Source: Taklimakanibacter sp021828105 (GTDB taxonomy: Bacteria; Pseudomonadota; Alphaproteobacteria; Rhizobiales; Aestuariivirgaceae). Taken from it: a DNA stretch of 64,000 nucleotides. Both the position numbers and the translations under genes were made by a program. Under the pieces are notes generated by a model. The model worked only from the letters and a program-made list of their open reading frames with translations. It had not been told where the DNA came from and did not search any database. Each line of letters starts with the position of its first letter. Within the stretch, counting starts at the first letter, position 1. This document shows positions 25,817-34,779 of this stretch, piece by piece. The stretch spans positions 248,001 to 312,000 of the forward strand of contig JAKATG010000004.1 of assembly GCA_021828105.1 (NCBI GenBank). Direction: 5' to 3'.

Positions 25817-25836
25817 ATAGTACGATATCAGACTAT
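25817..25836. promoter_or_regulatory. MarR operator candidate before marR
   Basis: ATAGT and ACTAT arms ten bases apart around TACGATATC. The internal TAGTACGATATC recurs inverted at 25345-25356. The site overlaps the expected promoter of marR and is about 100 bases before the divergent permease gene. Confidence 0.55.
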
Positions 25837-25935
25837 TTTGCCGGAGTCCAGAGGGTGGACGCGCTTCCGGCAAGTGCGTAACGATGAGGCACCGTGCTCG
25901 CGAGCTTGAGTCGCGAGTTGTATTGAGGACATGCG

Positions 25936-27321
25936 ATGGCCGAAACCGTGAGTGTCAAGAAGAACTGGTGGGAAGCGGTTGGGGCCTATCTGACCCCCCG
26001 GATGCTCATCATCCTGGCCATGGGCTTTGCCTCCGGCCTGCCGCTGCTCTTGACGCTCTCCACTCTATCCTACTGGCTGTCCAAGCTCGGCGTCGACAAG
26101 ACCACGATCGGCCTCTTCGCTTTGGTCGGTACGCCCTATACCTTCAAGTTCCTGTGGTCGCCGATCATGGACCAGGTGCCGCTGCCCATCCTGACGCGGC
26201 TGTTGGGACGGCGGCGCAGCTGGCTGCTGCTGACGCAGGTGCTGCTCGCCATCGCGATCTTTGCCATGGGCCAGGTCGACCCGACCGTCAATCCGTGGGG
26301 AACGGCGCTGATCGCCGTCATCGTTGCGTTTTTGTCCGCCAGCCAGGACATTGTCATCGATGCCTATCGTATTGAATTGCTGCCTCAGGACGAGCAAGGC
26401 CAGGGGGCGGCCGCCACCCAGGTCGGCTATCGCTTCGGATTGCTTCTCGCCGGCGCCGGCGCCGTCGGGATGTCGGATTTCTATTCCTGGCCGGTGGTGT
26501 TCGGCGTCTTGAGCGCCGCCATGCTGGCCTCGGCGGTGCTGACCCTGTTCGTGCCGGAGCCCAAGGTCGCCGTGAAGCCCGGCAAGCGCGACTATGTGCA
26601 ATGGGTCAAGGAATCGGTCATCGATCCCTTCGCCGATTTCATGAGCCGCACCGGATGGGTCGTCATCCTGCTCTTCGTCCTGTTCTACAAATTCGGCGAT
26701 GCGCTCGGCGGCACAATGGCCAATCCCTTCTATGTCGAGATGGGCTATAGCGGGCTCGAGATCGCCAGCATCAGCAAGGTCTGGGGCATATGGATGACGA
26801 TCGTCGGCGCCCTCATTGGCGGCATCGCCGTGGCGCGCTGGGGCGTGTTCCGGGCGCTTCTGATCGGGGGCATCCTGCAGGCCGTCACCAATTTCGCCTT
26901 CGCCTATGTCGCGATCAGGGGCACGGAATATGGCCTCTGCGCCAAAGAGGCGCTGGCCGCCGATCCCAAGGCGCTGGTCAGCACGCTGTGCGCCGCCTAT
27001 CCGCATGATCTTCCCGCACTCGCGATCGCCATAACGGCCGACAACATCGCCGGTGGCGCGGCGGGCGCGGCACTCGTCGCCTATCTGTCGGGCCTGTGCA
27101 ATGTTGCCTTCACCGCCACGCAATATGCCTTGCTGACGTCCTTCATGGCGCAGGGCCGCACCTGGCTGTCTTCCGGCAGCGGCTGGCTCGCCGACAACAC
27201 CGACTGGTTCACCTTCTGGAGCCTGACCGCTTTCCTAGCTGTACCGGGCCTGCTGCTCCTGCTCTGGATCATGCGGCTTTATCCGTCAGGCGCCGTCATT
27301 CAGCGTGGGCCTGCGGTCTGA
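25936..27321 (+). CDS. AmpG-like MFS permease
   Basis: 461 residues, about 12-14 hydrophobic segments. The start MLIILAMGFASGLPLLLTLSTL with WL and GLFALVGTPYTFKFLWSPIMDQVPLP is the AmpG signature: the first helix GFASGLP and the loop WSPxxD. AmpG imports anhydro-muropeptides for cell-wall recycling. The insertion between the later helices (YGLCAKEALAADPKALVSTLC) is larger than in enteric AmpG. GAGGA precedes the ATG. It lies divergent from marR; no ampR or beta-lactamase is nearby. Confidence 0.85.
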   Translation: MAETVSVKKNWWEAVGAYLTPRMLIILAMGFASGLPLLLTLSTLSYWLSKLGVDKTTIGLFALVGTPYTFKFLWSPIMDQVPLPILTRLLGRRRSWLLLTQVLLAIAIFAMGQVDPTVNPWGTALIAVIVAFLSASQDIVIDAYRIELLPQDEQGQGAAATQVGYRFGLLLAGAGAVGMSDFYSWPVVFGVLSAAMLASAVLTLFVPEPKVAVKPGKRDYVQWVKESVIDPFADFMSRTGWVVILLFVLFYKFGDALGGTMANPFYVEMGYSGLEIASISKVWGIWMTIVGALIGGIAVARWGVFRALLIGGILQAVTNFAFAYVAIRGTEYGLCAKEALAADPKALVSTLCAAYPHDLPALAIAITADNIAGGAAGAALVAYLSGLCNVAFTATQYALLTSFMAQGRTWLSSGSGWLADNTDWFTFWSLTAFLAVPGLLLLLWIMRLYPSGAVIQRGPAV

Positions 27322-30300
27322 TCAGCCCGCTTCGGCGAGCTGCTCGGCGGTTTCGAGATCGACCGAGACAAGCTGCGACACGCCGCGCTCCATCATGGTG
27401 ACGCCGAACAGGCGGTGCATGCGTGCCATGGTGAGCGGATGGTGGGTGATGATCAGGAAGCGCGTCTCGGTCCGCTCCAGCATCGCATCCAGCAGGTTGC
27501 AGAAGCGCTCGACATTGTGGTCGTCCAATGGTGCGTCGACTTCGTCCAGGACGCAGATCGGCGACGGATTGGTCAGGAACACCGCGAAGATGAGCGACAG
27601 GGCGGTGAGCGTCTGCTCGCCGCCCGAGAGCAGCGACAGCACAGTGGGCTTCTTGCCCGGCGGATGCGCCAGGATCTCGAGGCCGGCTTCCAGCGGATCG
27701 TCCGATTCGATGAGCTGCAATTCGGCCTTGCCGCCGCCGAAGAGCGTGGTGAACAGCTGGCCGAAATTCTCGTTCACCGTGCCGAAGGCGTCGAGCAGGC
27801 GCTGGCGGCCTTCGCGGTTGAGGTTCTGGATGCCGCCGCGCAATTTGGCGATGGCCTGGACCACGTCGTCGCGTTCCTTGGTGAGGCCGTCGAGCTGCTT
27901 GGCGACTTCCTCGGCCTCTTCCTCGGCCCTGAGATTGACCCCGCCCAGCCTCTCGCGGTCGTCGCGCAAGGTGGTGAGCTTGCGCTCGACTTCATCGAGA
28001 GGCGGCATCTTGCCTTCCTCGAGTCCTGCCGTTTCGACGATCTCGGTCGGCGCGCAATGCAGGGCTTCGGCGATGCGCCGCTCGGCCTCGGCGTGACGCT
28101 CGCGCGATGATTCGAGGCGCGCCTCATGGCGGGCATGGTCCTCGCGCGAGGTGGAGGCCTGGTCCTGGGCGGCGCGCAATGCCTGGTCGGCGGCGCGCAC
28201 CGCGTTCTCGGCCTCGGCCAGCGCGTCCGCCGCAGCTCTGCGCTCGCCTTCCGCTTCCGACAGCGTGTTCATGAGCTTCAGCCGCTTGTCGGCGAAAAGC
28301 TGCGGCAGGTCCGCCATTTCGGCGATCGCGGCGCGGGTCTCGTCGGCGCGCTTGGTGAGGGTCTCGATCTGGGCCGCGGCGCGCTTCGAGCGCTCCTGCC
28401 ATTGCGATTGCTCGGCGAGGATCGCCTTCAGGCGATCGGCACGGTTCTTCGCCTCGCGCTCGATGCCGTCATGGCGGGCGCGCGCCTCGCCATAAAGGGC
28501 GCGCTCATGATTGACGCGATCGCGAAGGCCCGAAATCTCTTCGGCGAGCCCGTCGAGTGCCGGCAATTCGGCAAGCTCGGTCTCGGCCGAGCCGAGGAGC
28601 GAGCGGGCTTCGGCAAGGTTCGCCTCGACGCGGCGCTTCGCTTCATCGAGAGCGCCCGTCTGCTGCAGGCGCTCGGCCACTTGCCGCTCATGCTGGCTCA
28701 ATGCGCGGCGCGCCACTTCGACGGCCGATGTGGCGGCACGCCAAGCCTCGCGGTGCTCGCGCTCGGCACGCACCGAGGTCTCGACCGCGCCGCGAGCCTG
28801 GTCGAACAGCGTCTTGGCGTTCTCCATGCCGGCTTGCGCTTCGGCCGTCTCGGCCTCGAGCGCCACGAGCCGGTTGCGCTCGGCGAGCCGCTTCGCCGCG
28901 GCGCTGGGCGCATCGGCGGCGGCGGTGAAGCCGTCCCAGCGCCACACATCGCCCTCACGGCTGACGAGCCGCTGGCCGGGCTTCAATTCACTCTGCAGCG
29001 CCTGGCCGAGCGCGCGGCTGACGATGCCGATATGCGACAGCCGCCGCGCCAGCGCCGGCGGCGCATCGACGAAACGGGTCAAGGACTCCGCCCCTTGCGG
29101 CAGCGGCTCGCTCACGGCGAGCGGCGGCAGGCCCCGCCAATGCACCGGCGCTGCCTCATCGGCGGAGGCGTCGATATCTTCGCCAAGGGCGGCACCGAGC
29201 GCCGCCTCATAGCCGCGCTCGACCTTGATCGCATCGACCAGCGGCGGCCACAGATCGCCGTCATTGGCGCGCAGCAGATTGCTCAGCGTGCGCATTTCGG
29301 TCGAGAGCTTTTCCCAGTTGCGCCTTCCGTCATCGAAAGCCTGCCGGCTGTCGGCCTCGGTCTGCCGAGCCTGGCGCAATTGCGCTTCGGCTTCGCCGGC
29401 CGATTCTTCCGCCTGGGCGACAACCATGAGTGCCGTCTCGACCGCTTGCGCCAGGCGCTCGCCTTCCTCGGGCGGCGCCAATTGCGCCATCAGCGCCTGG
29501 AAGCGGGCCGCCGTCTCTTGCGCCTCGCGCTCGAAGCGCGAGATGCGCTGGCGCTCGCCGTCGATGACGCGCTGCGCCGCATTGCGCTTGGCGGTGAGAT
29601 CGGAAAGCTGCAGATTGGCCTGATCGAGCGTCTCTTGCGCGCGAGCCAGGGCATCTGCGGCTTCCTGCAGCTTGAGCGCGGCTTCTGCGCGGTGCTGGGC
29701 ATCGCTTTCCTGGGCCGCGTGCAATTCGCTCTCTTCACCGCCGAGCCGCTCGAGCACGCCCTCTGTATCGCGGATCGTCTCTTCCTCGCGGCCGAGATCG
29801 GCCACTGCCTGGACGAGGCGGGCCTCGAATTCGCGGCGCCTTGCCTCGGCGCGCTTCTCTTCCTCATCGAGATTGGAGCGCTCGATGGTGAGGCGCTGCA
29901 GCACCGCGGCGCGCACCGTCTCTTCCTCACGCAAGGCCGGCAGCTTGTCGCCGAGCTCGTCGCGATGGCGCAACGCCTCTGAGGCGGCCTGCGTATGTTC
30001 GGCGAGAAGGCGGGTCGCCTCGTCGAGCGCCTTGGCATCGCGCTCGGCGTGATCGGCAGCATCCTTCCAGGCGAGGTAAAGGCCGGTCGCTTCGAGCCGC
30101 CTGATCTCGGCGGAAAGCGACTTGTATTTCGCTGCCTGGCGGGCCTGGCGCTTGAGGCTCGACAATTGCGCCTGCAATTGCCCGATCACGTCCTCGAGTC
30201 TCGCCACATTCTGCTCGGCCGCCTTGAGCTTGAGCTCGGCTTCGTGCCTTCGCGTATGCAGGCCGGTGATGCCGGCGGCTTCCTCGAGGATCAGCCGGCG

Positions 30301-30777
30301 TGCCTGCGGCTTGGCGTTGATGATCTCGCCGATCTGGCCCTGCCGCACCAAAGCGGGAGAGCGGGCGCCGGTCGACACGTCGGCGAACAGCAATTGCACA
30401 TCGCGGGCCCGGACGTCGCGGCCGTTGATGCGGTAGGCCGAGCCCGCCTCGCGTTCGATGCGGCGCGAGATCTCGAGCGTCTCATTGTCGTTGAACTGGG
30501 GCGGCGCGCTGCGCTCCGTGTTGTCCATCGTCACCAGCACTTCCGCCATGTTGCGGGCCGGACGCTGAGCGGTGCCGGAGAAGATGACGTCGTCCATGCC
30601 GGAGGCGCGCATGCTCTTGTAGGAGCTTTCGCCCATCACCCAGCGCAAGGCTTCGAGCAGGTTGGACTTGCCGCAGCCATTGGGGCCGACGACACCGGTC
30701 AGCCCCTTTTCGATGACCAATTCCGTCGGTTCGACGAACGACTTGAAGCCCGAAAGCCTGAGTCGCGAGAACTTCAT
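27322..30777 (-). CDS. smc: Chromosome partition protein SMC
   Basis: 1151 residues, the usual SMC size. The N-terminal ATPase half has Walker A GPNGCGKSN (residues 31-39); two long coiled coils flank a central hinge (about 500-650, around VDAIKVERGYEAALGAALG); the C-terminal half has the signature LLSGGEQTLTALSL and Walker B ICVLDEVDAPLDD. SMC with ScpA/ScpB compacts and resolves the chromosome. It lies 45 bases downstream of a dsbA-like gene on the same strand, a known Rhizobiales order. Confidence 0.96.
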   Translation of the reverse strand: MKFSRLRLSGFKSFVEPTELVIEKGLTGVVGPNGCGKSNLLEALRWVMGESSYKSMRASGMDDVIFSGTAQRPARNMAEVLVTMDNTERSAPPQFNDNETLEISRRIEREAGSAYRINGRDVRARDVQLLFADVSTGARSPALVRQGQIGEIINAKPQARRLILEEAAGITGLHTRRHEAELKLKAAEQNVARLEDVIGQLQAQLSSLKRQARQAAKYKSLSAEIRRLEATGLYLAWKDAADHAERDAKALDEATRLLAEHTQAASEALRHRDELGDKLPALREEETVRAAVLQRLTIERSNLDEEEKRAEARRREFEARLVQAVADLGREEETIRDTEGVLERLGGEESELHAAQESDAQHRAEAALKLQEAADALARAQETLDQANLQLSDLTAKRNAAQRVIDGERQRISRFEREAQETAARFQALMAQLAPPEEGERLAQAVETALMVVAQAEESAGEAEAQLRQARQTEADSRQAFDDGRRNWEKLSTEMRTLSNLLRANDGDLWPPLVDAIKVERGYEAALGAALGEDIDASADEAAPVHWRGLPPLAVSEPLPQGAESLTRFVDAPPALARRLSHIGIVSRALGQALQSELKPGQRLVSREGDVWRWDGFTAAADAPSAAAKRLAERNRLVALEAETAEAQAGMENAKTLFDQARGAVETSVRAEREHREAWRAATSAVEVARRALSQHERQVAERLQQTGALDEAKRRVEANLAEARSLLGSAETELAELPALDGLAEEISGLRDRVNHERALYGEARARHDGIEREAKNRADRLKAILAEQSQWQERSKRAAAQIETLTKRADETRAAIAEMADLPQLFADKRLKLMNTLSEAEGERRAAADALAEAENAVRAADQALRAAQDQASTSREDHARHEARLESSRERHAEAERRIAEALHCAPTEIVETAGLEEGKMPPLDEVERKLTTLRDDRERLGGVNLRAEEEAEEVAKQLDGLTKERDDVVQAIAKLRGGIQNLNREGRQRLLDAFGTVNENFGQLFTTLFGGGKAELQLIESDDPLEAGLEILAHPPGKKPTVLSLLSGGEQTLTALSLIFAVFLTNPSPICVLDEVDAPLDDHNVERFCNLLDAMLERTETRFLIITHHPLTMARMHRLFGVTMMERGVSQLVSVDLETAEQLAEAG

Positions 30778-30822
30778 AACCCCACCCCTTGCAGTCCAGA
30801 ATGCGGAAAGCGATGCGCTCCC

Positions 30823-31443
30823 CTAGAGGAGCGGATCGATCGCCTTCCGGAACACATCGATTGTAGTTTCACCCTTGAGCAATTCGCCATTGACAAAGAA
30901 GGTCGGTATCGAATCCACCCCGAACTCTTTCTCTGCCTTGTCGCGCACCGCAATGATTCCCTTGGCCACCGCCTCGTTCTTGAGGCAGGCATCGAAGCTT
31001 TCCTTGGTGAAGCCGGCAAGCTGGGCGATCTTCTGCAATCCTTCGAGCGGCGCTTCGAGCCAGCTGTCCTGCTGCATGAAGAACATGTCGATGAGCGGGA
31101 AATATTTGTCCTTGGGCGCGCAGCGCGCCAGCATGAAGGCGGCGAGCGCTGGCTGGTTGTGCGGGAACTCGCGGAAGATGAAGCGGATCTTGCCGGTGTC
31201 GATATAGTCCTTCTTCAGCTCCGGGAAGGTCGTCTTGTAGAAATTGGCGCAATGCGGGCAGGAGGCCGAAGCATATTCGACGACCGTGACCTTGGCGGTT
31301 TCCGGCCCCATGGCCATTTCGCCCTCGGCAGGCGGCGCATGGAGGGCGGCCAGGTCGATAGCGGCATGGCCGGTCGATGCGAGACCGGTAAGGCCGGCGA
31401 GCGCGCTGGCCCCGAGAATCAGTTGGCGGCGATCTAGGTACAT
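30823..31443 (-). CDS. DsbA-family periplasmic thiol oxidoreductase
   Basis: 206 residues with an N-terminal export signal (RRQLILGASALAGLTGLAST; the RR pair suggests Tat). The thioredoxin-fold active site is CPHC in ASASCPHCANF, and the cis-proline segment is VDSIPTFFVNG. The helical insert (QPALAAFMLARCAP...) is typical of the DsbA/DsbG-like thioredoxin_4 group. It introduces or shuffles disulfides in exported proteins. It sits between dciA and smc, a conserved but functionally unexplained position. Confidence 0.9.
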   Translation of the reverse strand: MYLDRRQLILGASALAGLTGLASTGHAAIDLAALHAPPAEGEMAMGPETAKVTVVEYASASCPHCANFYKTTFPELKKDYIDTGKIRFIFREFPHNQPALAAFMLARCAPKDKYFPLIDMFFMQQDSWLEAPLEGLQKIAQLAGFTKESFDACLKNEAVAKGIIAVRDKAEKEFGVDSIPTFFVNGELLKGETTIDVFRKAIDPLL

Positions 31444-31486
31444 ATTGTCTCCTGACTACTAGATATTGGGGGGTGTGACCAAGCGG

Positions 31487-31990
31487 TCATTTTGCCTGTG
31501 GAGAACGGGGACTTAGCACCCCTTGTCCCAGCCGCTTGAGGGCTTCCTTGAGCTCGGGGTCGGCCACCCCTGCAAGCTCGGTTTCGAGCGCCTGGGCCTT
31601 GGAGGCGTCGAGCGGCGGCAAGGCCCGGGATTGAGCCTTTTTCCGGCTGAGCGCGCTTTGCCTGATCTTGATCGCGGCGATGGCGGCATAGCCATAGAAG
31701 GCGTTGATCCGGTCGATGATCCGGGATGTCTCATGCTGGAGGTCGAGGCCCCGGCCGGGCGTCACCCGGATCACCAGGGTTCCGCCCTGCTTGCGCTCAT
31801 CCGTCCCGGCCCGCGGCCATTTGATTCGCTCAGGCTCGCTCCATTGCGCGATCGCGTCCCCCACGATGGCCGGCCATTGCGTGATGAGGTCGGCATAGGC
31901 AAAACCATAGCGGGCAAAGGCGGCGCGCGTGAGGGCGCGGAAGTCCTTGTCGAGCGTTTGCATGCGAGGGATCATGTCGCCACGAACCAT
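31487..31990 (-). CDS. DUF721 / DciA-like protein
   Basis: 167 residues from ATG 31990; ATG 31975 is an alternative. The DUF721 core is visible: WPAIVGDAIAQWSEPERIKW, then GTLVIRVTPGRGLDLQHETSRIIDRINAFYG. In bacteria lacking DnaC, DciA loads or interacts with the replicative helicase DnaB. The ATG at 31990 falls on the same CCATGG palindrome as the start of mutY on the other strand, leaving no space between the divergent genes if both upstream starts are used. Confidence 0.8.
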   Translation of the reverse strand: MVRGDMIPRMQTLDKDFRALTRAAFARYGFAYADLITQWPAIVGDAIAQWSEPERIKWPRAGTDERKQGGTLVIRVTPGRGLDLQHETSRIIDRINAFYGYAAIAAIKIRQSALSRKKAQSRALPPLDASKAQALETELAGVADPELKEALKRLGQGVLSPRSPQAK

Positions 31991-33074
31991 GGCGGAACAA
32001 GGGCTTTCACCAAAGCGTGAAGCGGAAACGCACAGGCTTCTGGCCTGGTATGACCGGCACCGTCGCGATCTGCCCTGGCGGGCAAAGCCGGGCCAAGTCC
32101 CTGATCCTTATCATGTCTGGCTTTCCGAGATCATGCTGCAGCAGACGACGGTGGCGACGGTCGCGAGCTATTACCGTAAGTTCTTGGAGCTATGGCCGAC
32201 GGTCGAGGCGCTGGCGGCGGCCCCCCGCGAGGAGGTGCTGAAGGCCTGGGCTGGGCTGGGCTACTATGCCCGCGCCCGCAATCTCCATGCCTGCGCCAAG
32301 GTCGTCGCCGAGGAATTGGGCGGCCGCTTCCCCGACACGCAAGAGGCTTTAGGCGCCCTGCCGGGCATTGGCCCCTATACCGCCGGCGCCATTGCGGCCA
32401 TCGCCTTCGACCGCCGAGCGGCCGCTGTCGACGGCAATGTCGAGCGCGTCATGGCGCGGTTTCATGCCATCGAGACGCCCTTGCCCGACGCCAAGCCGCG
32501 CATCCGCGCGCTCACGGCCGCGATGGTGCCCGAGCGCCGCACCGGCGATTTCGCCCAGGCGCTCATGGACCTCGGCGCCACCATCTGCACGCCAAAGCGC
32601 CTCAATTGCATGATCTGTCCGTGGACGGAGGAATGCGCCGGCAGGCGTGCCGGCATCGCCGATGAATTGCCGCGCCGCAAGGAGAAGGCCGAGCGCCCTC
32701 GCCGTAAGGGCGTCGCCTTCTGGGTCGAGCGCGACGACGGCAAGGTCCTGCTGCGCGAGCGGCCGGACAAGGGACTTCTCGGCGGCATGATGGAGATCCC
32801 CTCGACCGAGTGGACTGCCCGGGGTTCAACTCATCCGGAAGCCGAGGCCCCCCTTGCCGCGGCTTGGCAGAGGACGGGCAAGCGGATAGAGCACACATTC
32901 ACGCATTTCCATCTGACGCTCGACATCTGGCGGGCACGGATCAGCCTGGAGGCGCCCCTCCCAGCGCGTGATTATCGCTGGGTGCCGGCCGCGACACTGA
33001 ACGAAGAAGCGCTGCCCTCGGTCATGCGCAAGATCGTTACAGAGGTCACGAGCCGAAGAACTTCTCGACGATGA
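31989..33074 (+). CDS. mutY: A/G-specific adenine glycosylase
   Basis: 361 residues. The helix-hairpin-helix is LPGIGPYTAGAIAAIAF with the catalytic aspartate in AVDGNVERV; the iron-sulfur loop is C-x6-C-x2-C-x5-C (CTPKRLNCMICPWTEEC). The C-terminal Nudix-like domain (ERPDKGLLGGMMEIPSTEW, FTHFHLTLDIW) recognises 8-oxo-G. The enzyme removes adenine mispaired with 8-oxoguanine. An in-frame ATG further upstream (31929) would overlap dciA. The last 29 bases overlap the convergent acetyltransferase gene. Confidence 0.95.
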   Translation: MAEQGLSPKREAETHRLLAWYDRHRRDLPWRAKPGQVPDPYHVWLSEIMLQQTTVATVASYYRKFLELWPTVEALAAAPREEVLKAWAGLGYYARARNLHACAKVVAEELGGRFPDTQEALGALPGIGPYTAGAIAAIAFDRRAAAVDGNVERVMARFHAIETPLPDAKPRIRALTAAMVPERRTGDFAQALMDLGATICTPKRLNCMICPWTEECAGRRAGIADELPRRKEKAERPRRKGVAFWVERDDGKVLLRERPDKGLLGGMMEIPSTEWTARGSTHPEAEAPLAAAWQRTGKRIEHTFTHFHLTLDIWRARISLEAPLPARDYRWVPAATLNEEALPSVMRKIVTEVTSRRTSRR

Positions 33075-33534
33075 TCACGTCGCGCCACTCGCCATCGAGC
33101 TTGGCGTGCTTCTCATAGGTGCCTATTTCACGGAAGCCCAAGGATTTGAGCAAGCCGCGGCTGGCGTGGTTTTCGGGAAAGATGCGGGAAACAAGTTTCC
33201 ACCAGCCTCGCTTCCTGGCGTCGGCAATGAGCGCTTCCATGGCAGCGCGGCCATAGCCTTGTCCGCGCCCCTCGCGGGCAACATAGACCGAGAATTCGCG
33301 CACGCCGTCGTAGCAGGGCCGTGTGCGATAGGGAAAGGCCGCGGCGTAAGCGAGGATGCGATCTCCTTCGCCTGCTCCGAATACCGGATGGCCCTGGGCG
33401 AACCATGGGGCGATCTGCTGCGCCGAGCGCGGCTCCGTTTCGAAGGTCGCGCTGCGATCTTCCATGCCCTGATTGTAGATTTCCGCGATGCGTTCGGCGT
33501 CTTCCGGTGAACAGGCGCGGACGAAGCGGGCCAC
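33046..33534 (-). CDS. GNAT acetyltransferase, phosphinothricin-acetyltransferase-like
   Basis: 162 residues starting at a GTG three bases after the ccrM stop. The GNAT core is REFSVYVAREGRGQGYGRAAM (motif A with RGQGYG) and NHASRGLLKSLGFREIGTYEK. The N-terminal AERIAEIYNQGMEDRSATFETEP is the mark of the Pat/Bar subgroup, which acetylates phosphinothricin or methionine sulfone/sulfoximine. The real substrate is unknown. It is transcribed behind ccrM and overlaps mutY at the 3' end. Confidence 0.85.
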   Translation of the reverse strand: MARFVRACSPEDAERIAEIYNQGMEDRSATFETEPRSAQQIAPWFAQGHPVFGAGEGDRILAYAAAFPYRTRPCYDGVREFSVYVAREGRGQGYGRAAMEALIADARKRGWWKLVSRIFPENHASRGLLKSLGFREIGTYEKHAKLDGEWRDVIIVEKFFGS

Positions 33535-33537
33535 GGC

Positions 33538-34644
33538 TCAATCGGCTTCGGCCATCTCGCTGCGCACCTGCTGGCGCAGGAGATCGATCGGGATCAGCGT
33601 CTTTCCCTTGCGCAGATGCCAGAAAGTCCAGCCATTGCAGGCTTCCGCTCCTTGCACATGGGCACCGATCTTGTGGATCGAGCCCGAGGCGTCGCGGCAG
33701 GCGATCGAGCCGTCGGCCCTGACCTTGGCGGCGACGCGCTGCGTCGGGTCGCAGAGCGTGTCACCGGCCTTGACCAGGCCGCGCTCGATGAGCGAGCCGA
33801 AGGGGATGCGGGGCTCGGCGCGCTTGCCGGTCGAGACCTTCAAGGCCTCGGGTGGCAATGTTTCCGTCTCACCGATGCGCGTCTTGGCCGCCTTGGCATA
33901 GGTTTTCTCGCGCTCGATGCCGATGAAATGCCGGCCGAGCTGCTTGGCGACGACGCCGGTGGTGCCCGATCCGAAGAACGGGTCGAGGATGAGATCGCCC
34001 GGATTGGAGGACGAGAGCAGCACGCGCCGGAGCAGGGCTTCGGGCTTCTGGGTCGGATGCAGCTTGTCGCCCTTGCTGTCCTTGAGCCGTTCAGGTCCGG
34101 CGCAGATCGGCAGGAGCCAGTCGGAGCGCATCTGCAGCTCCTCATTGAGCGCCTTCATCGCATCATAGTTGAAGGTGTAGCGCGAGGCCTGCTCGCGGCT
34201 CGCCCAGATCAGCGTCTCATGAGCATTGGTGAAGCGCCGGCCGCGGAAATTCGGCATCGGGTTGGTCTTGCGCCAGATCACGTCATTGAGGATCCAGAAG
34301 CCGAGATCCTGAAGCAGCGTGCCGACACGGAAGATGTTGTGATAGGAGCCGATCACCCACAAAGCGCCGTCGGGTTTGAGCACGCGCCGGCATTCCTTGA
34401 GCCAGGCGTTCGTGAAGGCGTCATAGTCGGTGAAGGAGGCGAACTTGTCCCATTCGTCATCGACCGCATCGACCTTGCTCTGGTCGGGGCGGTGCAGGTC
34501 GCCATTGAGCTGGAGATTATAGGGCGGGTCGGCGAAGACGAGATCGACCGACCCGGATGGGATCTTGGCCAGCTCGACCAGGCAGTCGCCGATCAGCACC
34601 GTATCGTAAAGCGGCTTCAGATCAGGCCGCGACTCGAACCCCAT
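33538..34644 (-). CDS. ccrM: CcrM-type adenine methyltransferase (GANTC)
   Basis: 368 residues from ATG 34644; ATG 34662 is an alternative. It is a beta-class N6-adenine methylase: catalytic FADPPYNL (motif IV) precedes the SAM motif DPFFGSGTTGVVA (motif I). The C-terminal extension (about residues 275-368, with GAEACNGWTFWHLRKG) is the domain found in CcrM but not in HinfI-like enzymes. CcrM methylates GANTC and is a cell-cycle regulator in alphaproteobacteria. It lies downstream of rnhB, as in relatives, and its leader carries four GANTC sites and a CtrA-like half-site. Confidence 0.95.
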   Translation of the reverse strand: MGFESRPDLKPLYDTVLIGDCLVELAKIPSGSVDLVFADPPYNLQLNGDLHRPDQSKVDAVDDEWDKFASFTDYDAFTNAWLKECRRVLKPDGALWVIGSYHNIFRVGTLLQDLGFWILNDVIWRKTNPMPNFRGRRFTNAHETLIWASREQASRYTFNYDAMKALNEELQMRSDWLLPICAGPERLKDSKGDKLHPTQKPEALLRRVLLSSSNPGDLILDPFFGSGTTGVVAKQLGRHFIGIEREKTYAKAAKTRIGETETLPPEALKVSTGKRAEPRIPFGSLIERGLVKAGDTLCDPTQRVAAKVRADGSIACRDASGSIHKIGAHVQGAEACNGWTFWHLRKGKTLIPIDLLRQQVRSEMAEAD

Positions 34645-34678
34645 GGACCACCCCAGAACCAACGCAACACACTCGACA

Positions 34679-34736
34679 GAATCCTTTATGAATCAAAGGG
34701 ATTCGCGGGTGAATCGGCTTCTGGGGAAATGGTTAA
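34679..34736 (-). promoter_or_regulatory. ccrM control region: four GANTC sites and a CtrA half-site
   Basis: GANTC occurs at 34679, 34690, 34700 and 34711 (starts), spaced 11, 10 and 11 bases, so all lie on one face of the helix. TTAACCAT, the CtrA half-site, reads on the minus strand at 34736-34729. In Caulobacter ccrM is activated by CtrA and its promoter holds GANTC sites that affect timing. The link here is by analogy. Confidence 0.7.
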
Positions 34737-34779
34737 CGACGCATCGAGCGGGAGAGTTTCAGTCAATCCGATGAGCGGC

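Noticed and set aside
28126..29982. 618-residue open frame antisense to smc
   Set aside because: It mirrors the smc coding frame in GC-rich DNA, has no domain motif and is fully contained in a certain gene.
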